This document shows, piece after piece, positions 46,941 to 59,109 of a stretch of DNA of 64,000 bases (positions within the stretch are counted from its first letter, which is position 1; each line of letters opens with the position of its first letter). The stretch is from positions 6,738,265-6,802,264 of the forward strand of contig CM022666.1 of NCBI GenBank assembly GCA_012295275.1. The letters are read 5' to 3'. The notes under the pieces are model-generated. The model searched no databases and was not told where the DNA came from. It saw only the letters and a program-made list of their open reading frames with translations. A program made the translations under genes and the position numbers. The stretch comes from Chrysomallon squamiferum. Taxonomy: Eukaryota > Mollusca > Gastropoda > Neomphalida > Peltospiridae.

Positions 46941-47149
46941 CTGCAAAACATGAAAACAGAAATGCAATCTAGTCATTATGAAGAAGAAAAATAAATTGCA
47001 CACACAAACACACACACACACATTAAAAACAAACACTGAGTTAGAAATAAAGATCTAATACACTGCAACAGATTAATAAATTAAAACATGCTAAAATGTA
47101 ATCAAATGAATAGATATATATAATTTAACAAACTGTTAAAGTAATAGGT

Positions 47150-48084
47150 TTTCTTCTTTTTTTCTATTCGTTTTTTTTTTTTTTCTTTCCATTCTTTCTA
47201 GAACCATCTACCATAAAATAGAGTGTGCATATTTTTATAATATACTCAATACAAAATTACACATTTGGCTTTTCTAATGATCAACACATATCAAGTTACA
47301 GGCCGAACATCTTATTTGTTCTTTCTTTCTTTCATTTATTCTGTACCTCCTATATTTCCATATTCATTTATTTGAAAAGACCAGAAACAAAAATTACACA
47401 TTTTACAATCACAACAATCAAGAGTATATAATTCATTAACAAGGAATAAGCCATCAATTTTTATCTTTTCTTTTTTTTTTTTCTTTTCATTTCTTCTCCC
47501 TCACCATTACCGTGTGCATATTTTAATTTGAAAAAGACTCAGACAAGGTTTTTACAGTAGGTAAAATTTAAAAACTTTCTTCTAACAGTCAGCAATAAAC
47601 ATATTCATTCAAAATAGGTTTCATTGTGTGTTCCCTCATTCATTGCAACAACCCCAACATTTTTATTTATTCTGATGGATTCAAATCAAAATTTCATACT
47701 TTGCTACAATTAATGTATTATTTCTTTTTATTTATGATTATTATTTTCTATATTCTTACAATCTATTTATCTGCATTTTTTATATATAGTCATTATAAAT
47801 ATTTGTTGTTTTTTCTCTCTCATTATCCCCACCCCAAACAACATCCCCCATGAAAAACAGAATATTTTGATTTACTTTGAAAGACTCAAAACAAAAATTT
47901 CACATTCATTTTCAAAGACCAATGGTTTCTTTTTTATTTTTTATTTTTCTACCTTCCATTACATTTTTTCTTTCATTACCCCTATTAACATCAATATCAA
48001 AAACAGGATATTTCTCTTTATTTTGAAATACATAAAAATTTCAGTTTCACTATATACGTATTCATTATCAATGACTAATGTTGT

Positions 48085-48116
<32 letters not shown>

Positions 48117-48300
48117 CATCTTTCTTTTTTATCTCCTTACCCCTACTCCTATCACCATCAAAATCAGAATATTTTTTATTAATTTTGAAAGACTCAAACA
48201 AAAATTTCGCATTCAGTTCCGCTACATACATTGATTTTCAAAAACCAATTCATTTTGGTTTTTTAGGGTTTTTTTTTTTTTTTTTTTTCCTTTTTTTATA
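47150..48300. repeat. decayed ~160-bp tandem repeat, about seven copies
   Basis: Each copy has a T/CTTT tract, then CA(T/C)TACCCCTA-like sequence, then TTTGAAAGACTCAAACAAAA and ATTTC(A/G)CATTCA. Copies are recognisable near 47250, 47370, 47525, 47670, 47870, 48020 and 48185. The 144-codon plus frame is a by-product. Confidence 0.8.
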
Positions 48301-48314
48301 AATTATTTTTTCTT

Positions 48315-48360
<46 letters not shown>
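48315..48360. repeat. CT microsatellite
   Basis: A pure (CT)n of about 19 repeats. Confidence 0.97.
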
Positions 48361-48399
48361 ACTATACATATAGTTCTGGACACATTTCGTGTCCACTGT

Positions 48400-48660
48400 A
48401 ATGAGCTGAAATAATGAAACGTCAAGTCGGGGTGTCTCACTACAAAAAAAACCAAACTTGTCAGACTCGAAATCCACCAGCTTTAAACGAACACGCCTCA
48501 TAAAACCATCGCCTTCCTGTCAATTAAAGCGAAGCCAGCAAACCAGCGATGAAAAAACAAGCACGATCACGCCAAAGTAAATGACCATCTCGCAAGAATA
48601 TCTGGTTTTTAACGAGCCAAAAAAAAAAAAAAAAAAAAAAACTCGACTAATGGAATGGAT
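48400..48660. other. complex intronic block near 48.5 kb
   Basis: This short non-repetitive segment between homopolymer tracts contains CATCGCCTTCCTGTCAATTA and AGCGAAGCCAGC. Stops occur in all frames within short distances except through A/T tracts. It is a candidate conserved element about 3.5 kb downstream of the proline-rich exon. Confidence 0.2.
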
Positions 48661-49166
48661 ATAATTTTTGGAGAAGAAGAAGAAGAAGAAGAAGACAAAA
48701 AAAAATAAAAAATAAAAAGTTATTTTAATCAATCATTGTTGATGAGGGGGGAAATGATGAGGTAGGGAAAAAAAAAAAAAAAAATGACTTCATTTTTGTC
48801 TTAATTTGTTATGTGAAACAGAAAAAGAAAGATAAAACCAAATGCGTGTGTAATGTTTTTTTTTTTTTTTTTTCTTCATCTTCCTGATTTATTTAATTAA
48901 AATTAATGTATTATTTGCTATTATTTGTTTTTTCTTTTATTTCGTTTAATATAATTTATTTACTACATTCTTACAATTTCATTTTTTTAATTTTTTTTTT
49001 TTTTTTTTTTTTAGGTTTATTTAGTTTGTATATTTATTATAATTTGAGAAAATTAAGAAAATGATACTCACATTAAATAAAACTAAACACAACTGTATTT
49101 TATTTCTCTATCCATTTTTCTTAAAACAAAATAAAACTGCAAAATAAAAAATTACTTCAAATTGTA

Positions 49167-49199
<33 letters not shown>

Positions 49200-49300
49200 A
49201 TGTTGTTGTTCTTATTCTTTTTTCAAGTTATTTAATTTGTTTATCATTACTATTATGATTATCACTGTTATTATTATTTTTACACTTTCTTCATCTAAGT
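48600..49300. repeat. homopolymer, AAG and ATT tracts
   Basis: A runs near 48620 and 48768, (GAA)n at 48672-48694, T runs near 48857 and 48995, and (ATT)n at 49165-49198. Confidence 0.85.
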
Positions 49301-49559
49301 ATATTTTTCTTCAACCTTTTATAAAATCCTATAACATTACATCAACCTGTGACCTACATTATATACCTCATTAGCTCTTACAAGACCTAATATTAACGAC
49401 CGTACCCAAATAATTTCCTGTAAAAAAGTAACATAATGATATATTTATTTTTATTATTACATTTTTTTTTCTTCAAAAAAGGACATCAAATTACTATCAT
49501 AAGCAAAGAAAAATCAATAAATCAATAACTCAGTGGGTTTTTTTTTTTTTTTCAATTCC

Positions 49560-49600
49560 AATCACAACAGACTTACCTGAGGCTGTTAAAACAGGCTGGT
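49560..49600 (-). other. isolated consensus splice donor in complex context
   Basis: The minus strand reads AACAGCCTCAG then GTAAGTCTG at about 49577-49569, a strong donor. An acceptor-like AACCAG lies 19 bases upstream. No coding frame of useful length is attached. It could be a non-coding first exon or cryptic site in the large dlg intron. Confidence 0.2.
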
Positions 49601-49864
49601 TTTTATTTCATTTACAAGCCTGTTATTTATTTTTTAAATTAACAGCAATGACAATGATTGATAATTATGTTCTCATGTAATCACGAAATTGTTATTTCAT
49701 TGCTGAAATCACCTTCAGGTAGTATCTTCCTAAATACATTTTCTTTTTTTTTTGTTCAACTCTCAGTTTTCAGTTTTAAGCTGAAAAAATCGTTGCTTGT
49801 CTGAAAACATACAGAGCCGTGAATGTTCAGAAATTTCTCTCGTTTTTCAGACAGATAAAGAGTT

Positions 49865-50200
49865 TTTTTTTATTATTATTATTATTATTATTCATCTTCA
49901 GTGAGAAACTAATAAATTCAGCTTTACAGAATCATTTTTTAAATTACAGTGATATAAAACAGTCATATGTACATAAGCAAATACATGTACATACATACAT
50001 ACACAGAGACATATGTCAATACAGATATACACATATCTAAAACATACTGAAACATTAACACAAACACACGCACGCACACACACACAGATATACACTCATA
50101 CATACTCACTCACAAACATATTAAAACAAATATATATACACATACACATTCACACATATATATACACACATACATATATTCACATCTAAAAGTATACTTA
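49865..50200. repeat. ATT tract and CATA/CA-rich degenerate repeat
   Basis: (ATT)n at 49870-49893, then ACATAC/ACACAC-rich sequence from 49970 to 50185. Confidence 0.85.
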
Positions 50201-50399
50201 CACAATAAAAAACAATAAAGCCCTCAGTATTAGCAAAAACACATACTACTGTAGATACAACAATTAATATTGTGATTAATGTAACTAAAAATCTTAGCCA
50301 AGAAGCTTTTCTGTTTACTTAAATACAAAAGAATTTTATATAAATAAACACTAATTGTAACAGAAATATAAATACAAATGTAACACCCAAAAATACCAA

Positions 50400-50835
50400 A
50401 TTTAATAATAACAGTAGTAGTAGTAGTAGTAGTAATAATAATAACTGCACCAGAACACATAATTAGTCAAACTAAATTATTCTGTGTTACTATAAAAAGC
50501 ATAAACATCATAGCTTTATTATTATACAAAACTCAATAAAGACAGCATCCATAAAGTATTTATATCCATAATAGAAAAGTTTTTTTAATAATTATTTACA
50601 AGTAATATACAACAGGGAAAGGATGTTCACTGGTAGAATTAACACACCCAGTGTGAATAGTTGAAAAATATTTATTTACTTAAAATCAGATGTGAATAAA
50701 ATATTTAAAAGTACTTTTTAATAGATGATTTTTGTTAAGGCTTCAAATTATTGTAAAGAATAAGGTATGAGGATATATATATTAAAAAATATATAATAAG
50801 TGTTGATAATAATAATGAAAAAAACAACAACACTA

Positions 50836-50890
<55 letters not shown>

Positions 50891-51030
50891 GTAATATTGG
50901 TTATAAAAAATAAGAACCATAACAATGAAAATAAAAAATATCAACAAAAATAACAACAACAATAATACTAAATTAATTAATTAATTAATTGAAAATAAAA
51001 ATAAATAAATAAATATATAAATAAATATAT
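50400..51030. repeat. TAG/AAT and AAAT microsatellites
   Basis: (AGT)n at 50413-50432, a long (AAT)n at 50835-50890 and (AAAT)/(ATTA) tracts at 50970-51040. Confidence 0.9.
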
Positions 51031-51039
51031 AAATAAATA

Positions 51040-51890
51040 ACAAGGAATGAGATGGAGTGTGGATCAGAAATACAAAATATCTACATTGGAAAGAACACCC
51101 CCACATTCTGTGCATACATACTTTATGGATGTGCTATTATAAATATTTTGTATAAATGTCAACTGGTTATATTGTCATCTCTACCTTTTAGCATGCTACT
51201 ATATAAGCTCTGTCATTAGTTTGTTAAAATATTCACTGTGTCTGTTGTTAGTAAGAGAAATATGAAAGGGTTATATTGATTCCATTTTTAGCAAAATTCA
51301 AAACAAATAAAAAAAATCCAAAAAAAATCACTGCAAATTTCAAACAATTCTCACCCTAGCATCTTCTGGAATGTATCTCTGAAAAGTTATGCACATTGTA
51401 TTAAAAGACTGAGTCATGCTAAAAACCATTTGGGTCATGTTACTTAAGAAATGGGAATTACTCAGTCTTGTGCAGCTTTTTATATTTCACAGATATTCTT
51501 TACTTTTCTTGGGTTAATTGTCTTTTAGAAAAAATTACTTATTTTATTATTATAATTTATTATTTATTACTTTTATTCTTCTCTTTATTAATTTATTAAT
51601 TTATTTACTTATGTTATTAACAAATTAATTAATTAAAATTAGTACAATATCTTTTAGTTTTCTTTTCTCTTTTTTTTTTCTTTTTTTATGTTCCTTAAAC
51701 TTTATGTCAGTACTTTATTTTTATGATAAGCAACTAAAACAAACAAGATGTACGATTGATATTTTATTTTGGTATTTATTCCATTGAAGAAAATAATAAA
51801 GTTTAAAAGAACTAAACATTTATATACGAATATAATTAAAAAAAGAACAACAACAATGAGACACCAAATTAAGCAACCATTTTAAGAACT
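51040..51890. other. intron just downstream of the proline-rich exon
   Basis: Mostly single-copy AT-rich sequence with T runs. No exon recognised. Confidence 0.55.
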
Positions 51891-51908
51891 GTGGTTATAG
51901 AAACTTAC

Positions 51909-52067
51909 CGGTGGGGGTAATTCTTCGTCGTGGGGGGTGTGGCGGACAGGTGGTTCAGTGGGCGGGGCAGTCACTTGTTCTACAACTCGAGCGTTTGTCA
52001 CAGCCGGGGAAACTTCAGGGGGAGGAGGTGGGAGAGGGGGTTCATCTTCAACTGGAGAATTCATCTT
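51909..52067 (-). CDS. dlg: dlg exon: proline-rich linker between L27 and PDZ1
   Basis: This 53-codon, phase 0-0 exon has acceptor TAG at 52070-52068 and a consensus donor GTAAGT at 51908-51903. It is GC-rich compared with the surrounding (AAAT)n sequence. The peptide begins KMNSPVEDEPPLPPPPPEVS, is rich in proline and acidic residues and ends DEELPPP. It has no domain and is probably disordered. The PPLPPPPP run could bind SH3, WW or EVH1 domains (inference). Linkers here differ greatly between DLG paralogues, so it is the position, phase and splice sites that identify it as dlg, not sequence identity. An internal ATG is the second codon. I do not treat it as a start, because the TAG acceptor and the frame match to the L27 exon are good. 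An alternative acceptor three bases downstream is possible. Confidence 0.88.
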
Positions 52068-52070
52068 CTA

Positions 52071-52073
52071 CAA

Positions 52074-52136
<63 letters not shown>

Positions 52137-52330
52137 AATAAAATAAAATAAATAGTAAACTAAAAAATAAAATAAAATAAAAATAAAAAATAAAAAAACT
52201 AACTAAAATAAATTAATTAATAAATAAATAAATAAATAAATAAATTAAATGAATAAAAAAAAAAAAAAATAAATAAATAAAAAATAAAATAAAGTAAAAT
52301 AAAATAAATAAATAGATAGTAAATAATTAA
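52071..52330. repeat. AAAT/AAAAT array abutting the proline-rich exon
   Basis: Pure and degenerate (AAAT)n begins only three bases upstream of the exon's TAG acceptor. The minus strand therefore supplies a (TTTA)n tract in place of a normal pyrimidine tract. Confidence 0.97.
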
Positions 52331-52539
52331 CAGATGACAACTAACTAAAATGTTTAATTATACTTTAACAACACTTATTATAAATCTTCGAAGTCTGCAA
52401 ACATTCTAATCAAAATAAAATATTACTATATAATATAATGTTATGTAAAGTTACTATTTATTTTTTTATAAATTTAACAAAAAAGTTTGATATTGTTTCT
52501 ACTTTAGTTAAATGATTATTTAAAAATGTACTGCAATTA

Positions 52540-52985
52540 TTTTGTACTTATTATTTAATTTTATTTATTTATTTATTTATTTATAAAAAAAAAAAAAATT
52601 TTTTAGATCATGTCTATTTTCTTTCTTCAATGGTAACTCATGAACTTTTCATTTTACAGATTTTTAAAATTTAAAACCGTGTAGATTATGTAATAACATT
52701 TCAATTATTATTTAATTTTTAATTTTTATCATATTTATTTATTTATTTATTTATTATATACTTTTTACTAATTTGTATATTTTATTTTATTTTATTTTAA
52801 TTTAATTAAAATTAATTATTTTATTATTATTTGTTATTTTTTATTAGTTATTTCATTATTATTTAGGTGATTTTATTATTTTACTTTACTTTATTCTTTT
52901 TTATCAATATTTTTTTTAACTTCTTTTGTATTTTTTTTTTTTTTTTTGTTAGTTATTTCATTATTATTATTATTTTTTTATTTTT
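52540..52985. repeat. TTTA/TTTTA and T-rich tract
   Basis: (ATTT)n and TTTTA repeats with T runs fill the short intron between the L27 and proline-rich exons. Confidence 0.9.
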
Positions 52986-53006
52986 ACAGGTGATAATTCA
53001 AACTAC

Positions 53007-53134
53007 CTTTGGCTGGTTGTTGCTGATGGCAGGTTCATGCTCCCATTTCCTTGCCAACCACAAAGTTTCTAAAGTCTTTTCCTGTGTAGACTTTGTGTCA
53101 TCTAGAAGAGTCAGCTCATAAAACTCCTGTATTT
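53007..53134 (-). CDS. dlg: dlg exon: C-terminal part of L27 domain
   Basis: This 128-bp internal exon is bounded by an acceptor CAG at 53137-53135 and a donor GTAGTT at 53006-53001. It opens in phase 1: two bases complete a codon begun in the previous exon, and 42 codons follow. The peptide opens IQEFYELTLLDD, the signature of the last L27 helix in SAP97 and Dlg-S97 (IQEFYEVTLLD in DLG1). It continues through a charged stretch with KTLETLWLARKWEHEP and ends NNQPK. L27 domains pair MAGUKs with partners such as CASK and Lin-7 (family knowledge). The exon carrying the first L27 helices should lie upstream, above 53134. I did not find it before 64000. The next exon is only 939 bp downstream and joins in phase 0. 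Confidence 0.93.
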
Positions 53135-53144
53135 CTGGAAGTTC

Positions 53145-53402
53145 AAAATAATAATAAAAATAATAACAACAACAGCAGCAATATCAACAACAACAGCAAC
53201 AACAACAACAAAAATAACAAAAAAATAATAAGAATAAGAATAATAACAGTAATAATAACAACAATAACAAAAATAACAAAAAAATAAGAAGAACAGTAAT
53301 AATAACAACAACAAAAATAACAAAAAAATAATAAGAAGAATAAGAATAATAACAGTAATAATAACAACAATAACAAAATAATAATAATAACAACAACAAC
53401 TA
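53145..53402. repeat. AAC/AAT interspersed tract, duplicated
   Basis: AATAATAACAACAATAACAA-type sequence with AAAAAATAATAAGAA blocks is repeated three times. It adjoins the L27 exon acceptor. Confidence 0.95.
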
Positions 53403-53487
53403 AATAAAATAAGAAAATAATAATTGTAATAACTTGTTTAACAACATATCATCACACCTTAATAGTTGTTGAAGCCAAATATATAAA

Positions 53488-53489
<2 letters not shown>

Positions 53490-53538
<49 letters not shown>

Positions 53539-53577
53539 GAGAGAGAAGAGAGAGAAGAAAAAGAGAAGAGAGATGAG

Positions 53578-53619
<42 letters not shown>

Positions 53620-53650
53620 AAACAAAGACAAGAAAGAAGAGAAAAAAGTA
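53490..53650. repeat. GA-rich tract
   Basis: (GA)n at 53492-53530 and 53585-53616, with AGAGAAGAGAG between. Confidence 0.97.
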
Positions 53651-54059
53651 AGAAAAAATAAATGAATGAGAGGATATTCAAAGAGAAAAAATTAAAATGA
53701 ACAAATATAATATAACATATTTAAAAATAAACAGCAATTATCAAATATTATTGTATTTTTATTATTATTATTACTCTTTTTTTGTGTGTATAATATCTGA
53801 AATACACACAACAAATTTTAATATTAATGTTGATTAATACGTTTGTTTTTACTGTGGTATGAAAGAATTAACACTAAGGTGTCTTTCCAGTAAAGCTTCC
53901 AGTGTATTTGAATGTATAGTGCATACATGCTAACTGGGATATTCAGAAATGTTAGCTGAGACACAGAAACTAATCAATGTGTTATACACACTGCAATTTC
54001 TATCAGTTAAAGTAATAATGGTAATGGATATTTGGGTTTTTGAAAAACAAAACAAAATC

Positions 54060-54355
54060 TATTATTTAATTTTAAGATTTTATCATATTTATTTATTTGT
54101 TTAATCTATTTTTTAGTTTATTTATTTATTTTATTATTATTATTATTATTTTTATTTTTATATTTTTAAATTTATTTATTTATTTATTTATTTATTTTAA
54201 TTAATTAATTTATTAATTTATTTATTGGTTTATTTATTGGTTTATTTAGAATTTATTTATTTATTTATTTACTTATTTAATATTAATTAAATTTACTTAC
54301 TTGATATTTATTTATGTATTTAAATTTATTTATTTATTTATTCAGTTTTATTTAT
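54060..54355. repeat. TTTA array
   Basis: Degenerate (TTTA)n over about 300 bases. Confidence 0.95.
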
Positions 54356-54659
54356 TTCAACAATAACCATAATCTTACTTTGACATTGTGCATGAGTGGG
54401 AGAAAAAAAATTTAAGAAAGAATGTGAAGAAAATGAGAGTGATCAAAACAGATATAGAGGCATGGACAAAAAATAAACAGATACTAACAGATGGACAGTT
54501 CAAGTATATGTGTATGTGACAGAATTTCTGAGGTAAATAATTATTTTGTCAGGACACAAAGCATACCATGCTGAATGTTAATGTATGATGAATTAAAATG
54601 ATCAATATTTATGTTGAAATTAACTTTTTAAATTAAATTCAACACACACATTAATGAAT

Positions 54660-54935
54660 AAGTAAACAAATGAAAAAAAAAATGAATGTACAAAATTTAA
54701 CAAATGAAGGTATGATCAAATGAGAAAAAAAAAAAATGGAAGTGTAAAAATAATGATGGGAATAATGAAATAAATTTAATAAAATAATGAAAAAAAAAAA
54801 AATGATGTGAATAATGAAAAAAAAAAAAAATAAAAAAAAAAAAAAAAAAAAAAAACAATTAAAGAACAAACAAATGAAAAAAAAAAAAAAAAAAAAAAAA
54901 AAAACAACAACAACAAACGAATGAATGAATAACAA
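54660..54935. repeat. A tracts with GAATAATGAAA units
   Basis: A-rich block with ATGAAAAAAAAAAATGA(T/A) units and A runs of 20-30 bases. Confidence 0.95.
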
Positions 54936-54939
54936 TTTG

Positions 54940-55161
54940 AGACAAACACTTCACCAATCAGTGGGAATTTTAAACATTTCACACGCACGTGCACTGGCGT
55001 TAATGAGGCAGATAATGAGCAAACAATTGCAAAGATAGGACGAAAACTGGCGAATTTAAAAAGAAGAGTGGTAAATACGACAGTAATCGCCAGCTTCACC
55101 GAGAGAGAAAATTACACCAAAGATCTACTGCAGCACATCATGATCATCGCAAGACACATAT

Positions 55162-55192
<31 letters not shown>

Positions 55193-55380
55193 CACCCTCT
55201 CTTCTTTTCCTCGAATCTCGAAATGACACCACATCGATAGAGCAACAGTATGGACTGAGTGAATTTCGTCTACAGAGCCAAGAAGGCTGCCTCTTGTTTG
55301 TAGAAGCAAAGTGAATAATGTAAAAACAAGCACATGGTGACTGTTATTGGTAACACTATTAATTTTCATCCAGCAGAAAT
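54940..55380. promoter_or_regulatory. complex GC-richer block upstream of the L27 exon
   Basis: The block has balanced composition, interrupted by a T tract at 55167-55191. It includes CACGCACGTGCACTGGCG and TTAATGAGGC. The open frames I see on the minus strand run into A or T tracts and look accidental. It may be regulatory sequence of dlg. Confidence 0.25.
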
Positions 55381-55384
55381 CCAG

Positions 55385-55995
55385 AGTTAATAATCCTAGC
55401 CATTATTTCTCTATCATAAACGTGATAATATTCTACCCAGCACTGAGTATTAAGTAACAATAAGTCCAGCAATTATTTCAGTATCATGAGAACAAATATT
55501 CAGGCTAATCCTGGTCTCTATTTCTGAGCTGTAAGCCAGATATGCTTGTAGCTGATGTCAACATTTTGTAACAAAACTTCTAGAATATTCTGGCTAATGT
55601 GGACAATTTTATAATGATACTCTTAGCCATCATTTCCGAAAAGTAGCTAAAGCCAAATATTTTATAAATGAACTCCTGCCTTCATTTCAGTATCACACTC
55701 GTAACTATTAATTTGGTGCTATAAAAATGATATAATTATAGCCAGTGCTTAACATTTTGTATCAGAATCATGTGAAAGAATATTCTGGAATTTCCCAACC
55801 TATATCCCATATTATAAACAAAATATTTTGTAACTATCCTTCTAGCCAAAATTTCAGCACAATTTAAAAATATTTGTACTAACTGTTAGACTTTTCACAC
55901 AAAAATTTAACCATTCTTCAGTCTTACATAAAAAGACAATATCTTGCCTAATGCAGAATATTTTGCATCAGTATTTCTAGTCATAATTTTAATTA
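55385..55995. repeat. decayed ~65-bp tandem repeat
   Basis: TCCTAGCCAT(T/C)ATTTC and (A/C)AGTATCA, followed by AATATTTTGTAAC or AATATTCTGGCTAAT, recur about nine times with heavy drift. Confidence 0.65.
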
Positions 55996-57990
55996 TGTAC
56001 ACAAGATATTTTCTGATAACACAAAGGATAAGGCAACAATAATTTTAATTACATTATTAATATGATTCATGATAATAAATATTTTGATAATCAACAGTAA
56101 GTTATACAATACTAATTTCAGTTTCACAAAACATTTTGGCTTAAACAGTAAAAAGTAAAATTTGCTTAATGACAAGACTAAAGCACTTTTGTTAATTATT
56201 CTGTCATCATTTGCTAATTCAAACACATTTTTCTTCAAACAAAACCTGCCACATTTTACTACTGCAGTTAGAAATGTTTTATGTGTACATAACTACACAC
56301 AGGACCATAAAATTAAAGCACAGCCTTTAATGTAGCACATAAAATTAATGTAAAGGCTGATAATAATTATAATATTAATAAAAATCATGGCTGTCCATTT
56401 TGTAATTTTACTCTTTCTATCTGTGGTATATGTAATATAATACTATGGCTAACTAAATTAAAAATAAATATTTAATAATTTAATTTAATAACAGCTTTAA
56501 AGTTTAATTTTAAGGCAGTGATTTAAAAAAAAAAAAAAAAAAAAACACCAAAACAAAACGTACTGACATTAATACAATAACAGGCAAATAAAGAAATTTG
56601 AATGGATGTTGAAAATCTCTGTAAGATTATTCTTAATCATTTATGTAAAATGATTCTTATGTAAAAATATTCTTTACATAAAGAAACGTAAAAAAATCAA
56701 CAAAAAAAAATAATTATACTGAGACGTTTTCAAATGGAAATCTGCCTCCAGATTAAAATGGTTGCTCGTCACCAAACCAATTCCCACTGGAGGCGATGTT
56801 AGCATTTTCACAAAACAACTGACACAAACAGCACATCACTCTCCACAGACAACGCACATTCAACACAGCAGCTCTGCAAATTTAATCTTCTTTAAAGAAT
56901 CAGCTCGCACAGAACAGAAATAAAGACCATTTACAGCAGCTGGGCGCATTTTTCTGAGTAGAGTGAAGCTTTACTCTTCTCAATACACCACCTGTTGTTT
57001 TTAGTAAGCAAAAAAAAACACAAAAAAAAAAACACAGCTGTATGCTTTGAGTATATACATGAAAGAAAAAAAATATTGCCATATTAACTCACTTGCTTAA
57101 ATAATCAATATAATGTTATAAGCAATGACAGCTCTGGATTTTGCTCATTTGCATAAATTATCCATTATTAGGTAACTAAAGAACCAAATAAAATATTTCA
57201 TGAATTTTTCTCTCTTTTTTTTTTTCTTCAATTTTTCAATATTTTTTCTTAATTATCAATATCTGAAGTTACAGAGAAGAAATCCATCTCATTTGCATAA
57301 ATTACCCATCTTCAGAAAAATATAAATATCTCCTTGGGGATAATCCGTAATTCATTTAGCTATTTCCTATTCCAAACACGTACCTTAGTTTTATAATTAA
57401 TATTAATGAAATAAAATTAAACATTAAAAATAAAACAAATTTAACAACAAACATCAAAATCATAATCAAATGAAAATTAAAAACACTGCACAATAATATA
57501 ATAACAAAACAAAAAAATCATACATAAATAAAAACGAATTCAGCAAAAACTGACTCTAAAGATGAAGAGAAAGTGATCTATATTAAATCTATACTAAATA
57601 TTCAAATATTCTGCATCTGATTCAAAGTGACTATACAAGTGAAATGACACGTTATAATTTACAGTGGTCAAGATAACGGTGTAGGGCAGAAACAATATGT
57701 TTAGAAGTGAGTAAACTGAGTTTTCCTGTGAGTTAGTTTATAGTACAATGCTCACACGCTGTGAGTATTATTGATTAACAAACCCATTCATTAAGAACAA
57801 TGAAGCTTGGACTGTACTGTTCTATGGCAGTTTCCAGCAAACACAAAAGAATGGACAGACATACTCTTGGACACAGTGTGGATTTAGCACTAATGATTAA
57901 ACACAAACAATGACCAGTGTTATTTATAATTACAGGGTATAGCTATGATTGGTAAAATCAGAAATAAATTAAAAAAAATCTTGAGATTTA
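55995..57990. other. mostly single-copy sequence upstream of L27 exon
   Basis: Apart from an A run at 56526-56546 and the octamer pair, this is non-repetitive. 56740-57000 is the most complex part (GAAATCTGCCTCCAGATTAA, CACTGGAGGCGATG). No exon recognised, although the missing first L27 exon or a promoter could be in this direction. Confidence 0.5.
57144..57309 (+). promoter_or_regulatory. paired octamer elements (ATTTGCAT)
   Basis: A 22-base element, CTCATTTGCATAAATTA then TCCAT, occurs at 57144-57165. It recurs with one difference (ACCCAT) at 57288-57309, 144 bases later. Both contain the POU octamer ATTTGCAT followed by AAAT. Complex sequence at 56740-57000 precedes them. They lie about 4 kb upstream of the L27 exon. 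A third ATTTGCATAAAT is at 21411. POU-factor binding is inferred. Confidence 0.35.
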
Positions 57991-58009
57991 CAACAACTTG
58001 AAATTTGTA

Positions 58010-59100
58010 AGTGTGCAGAAGTTAAAGACTGGTAGAATCACCTTTACATAGCAAATCTGTCAACTACATTATTTTATACATTAATGTTGAACTAAAAACT
58101 GGTAGAATCACCTAGCAAATGTGTCATACTACATTATTTTATACATTAATGTTGAACTAAAAACTGGTAGAATCACCTTTACATAGCAAATGTGTCAACT
58201 ACATTATTTTATACATTAATGTTTAACTAAAAACTGGTAGAATCATTTTTACATTAATGTTGAACTAAAAACTGTAGAATCACCTTTACATAGCAAATGT
58301 GTCACTTTACATTATTTTACACATTAATGTTGAACTAAAAACTGGCAGAATCACCTTTACATAGCAAATCTGTCAACTACATTATTTTACACATTAATGT
58401 TGAACTAAAAACTGGCAGAATCACCTTTACATAGCAAATCTGTCAACTACATTATTTTACACATTAATGTTGAACTAAAAACTGGCAGAATCACCTTTAC
58501 ATAGCAAATGTGTCAACTTTACATTATTTTACACATTAATGTTGAACTAAAAACTGGTAGAATCACTTTTACATTGTAAATGTGTCACTTTACATAGCAA
58601 ATCTGTCAACTTTACATTATTTTACACATTAATGTTGAACTAAAGACAGGTACAATCACCTTTACATAGCAAATCTGTCATATATCATAGAGCTTATTTT
58701 ATATATTTATGCAGTACTGATTCTGATTCAGTGAGTCAGTATTGTAACTTCTACTGTATGCACATTAATGTTTAACTAAAGACTCACATTCACATTTACA
58801 TAGTAAATGTAACTCACATTCACATTTATTTTACACATTAAGTTTAACTAAAATTCATCACATTTACAAATATAACTCAAATTTTTACATTTAATGTTGA
58901 ACAGTTTAACTCACATTCAAATTTCACACATTATTTTACACATTAATGTTGAACTCAAAAACTGGTACAATTTTACACTTACAAATATAACTCACATTCA
59001 TTTTACACATTAATGTTTAACTAACATTCAATCATTTACATAGCAAACCTGTCATAAGCTTATTTTATATATTTACATTTACATTTTCAGTGAGTCAGTA
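58010..59100. repeat. 70-bp minisatellite, about 14 copies
   Basis: The unit is AAAACTGGTAGAATCACCTT, TACATAGCAAATGTGTCAAC and TACATTATTTTACACATTAATGTTGAACT. It is regular to 58690 and then broken and shortened. Confidence 0.97.
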
Positions 59101-59109
59101 TTGTAACTC

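Noticed and set aside
47867-48301. 144-codon plus frame
   Set aside because: T-rich decayed tandem repeat. The Phe run is a homopolymer and both strands are open.
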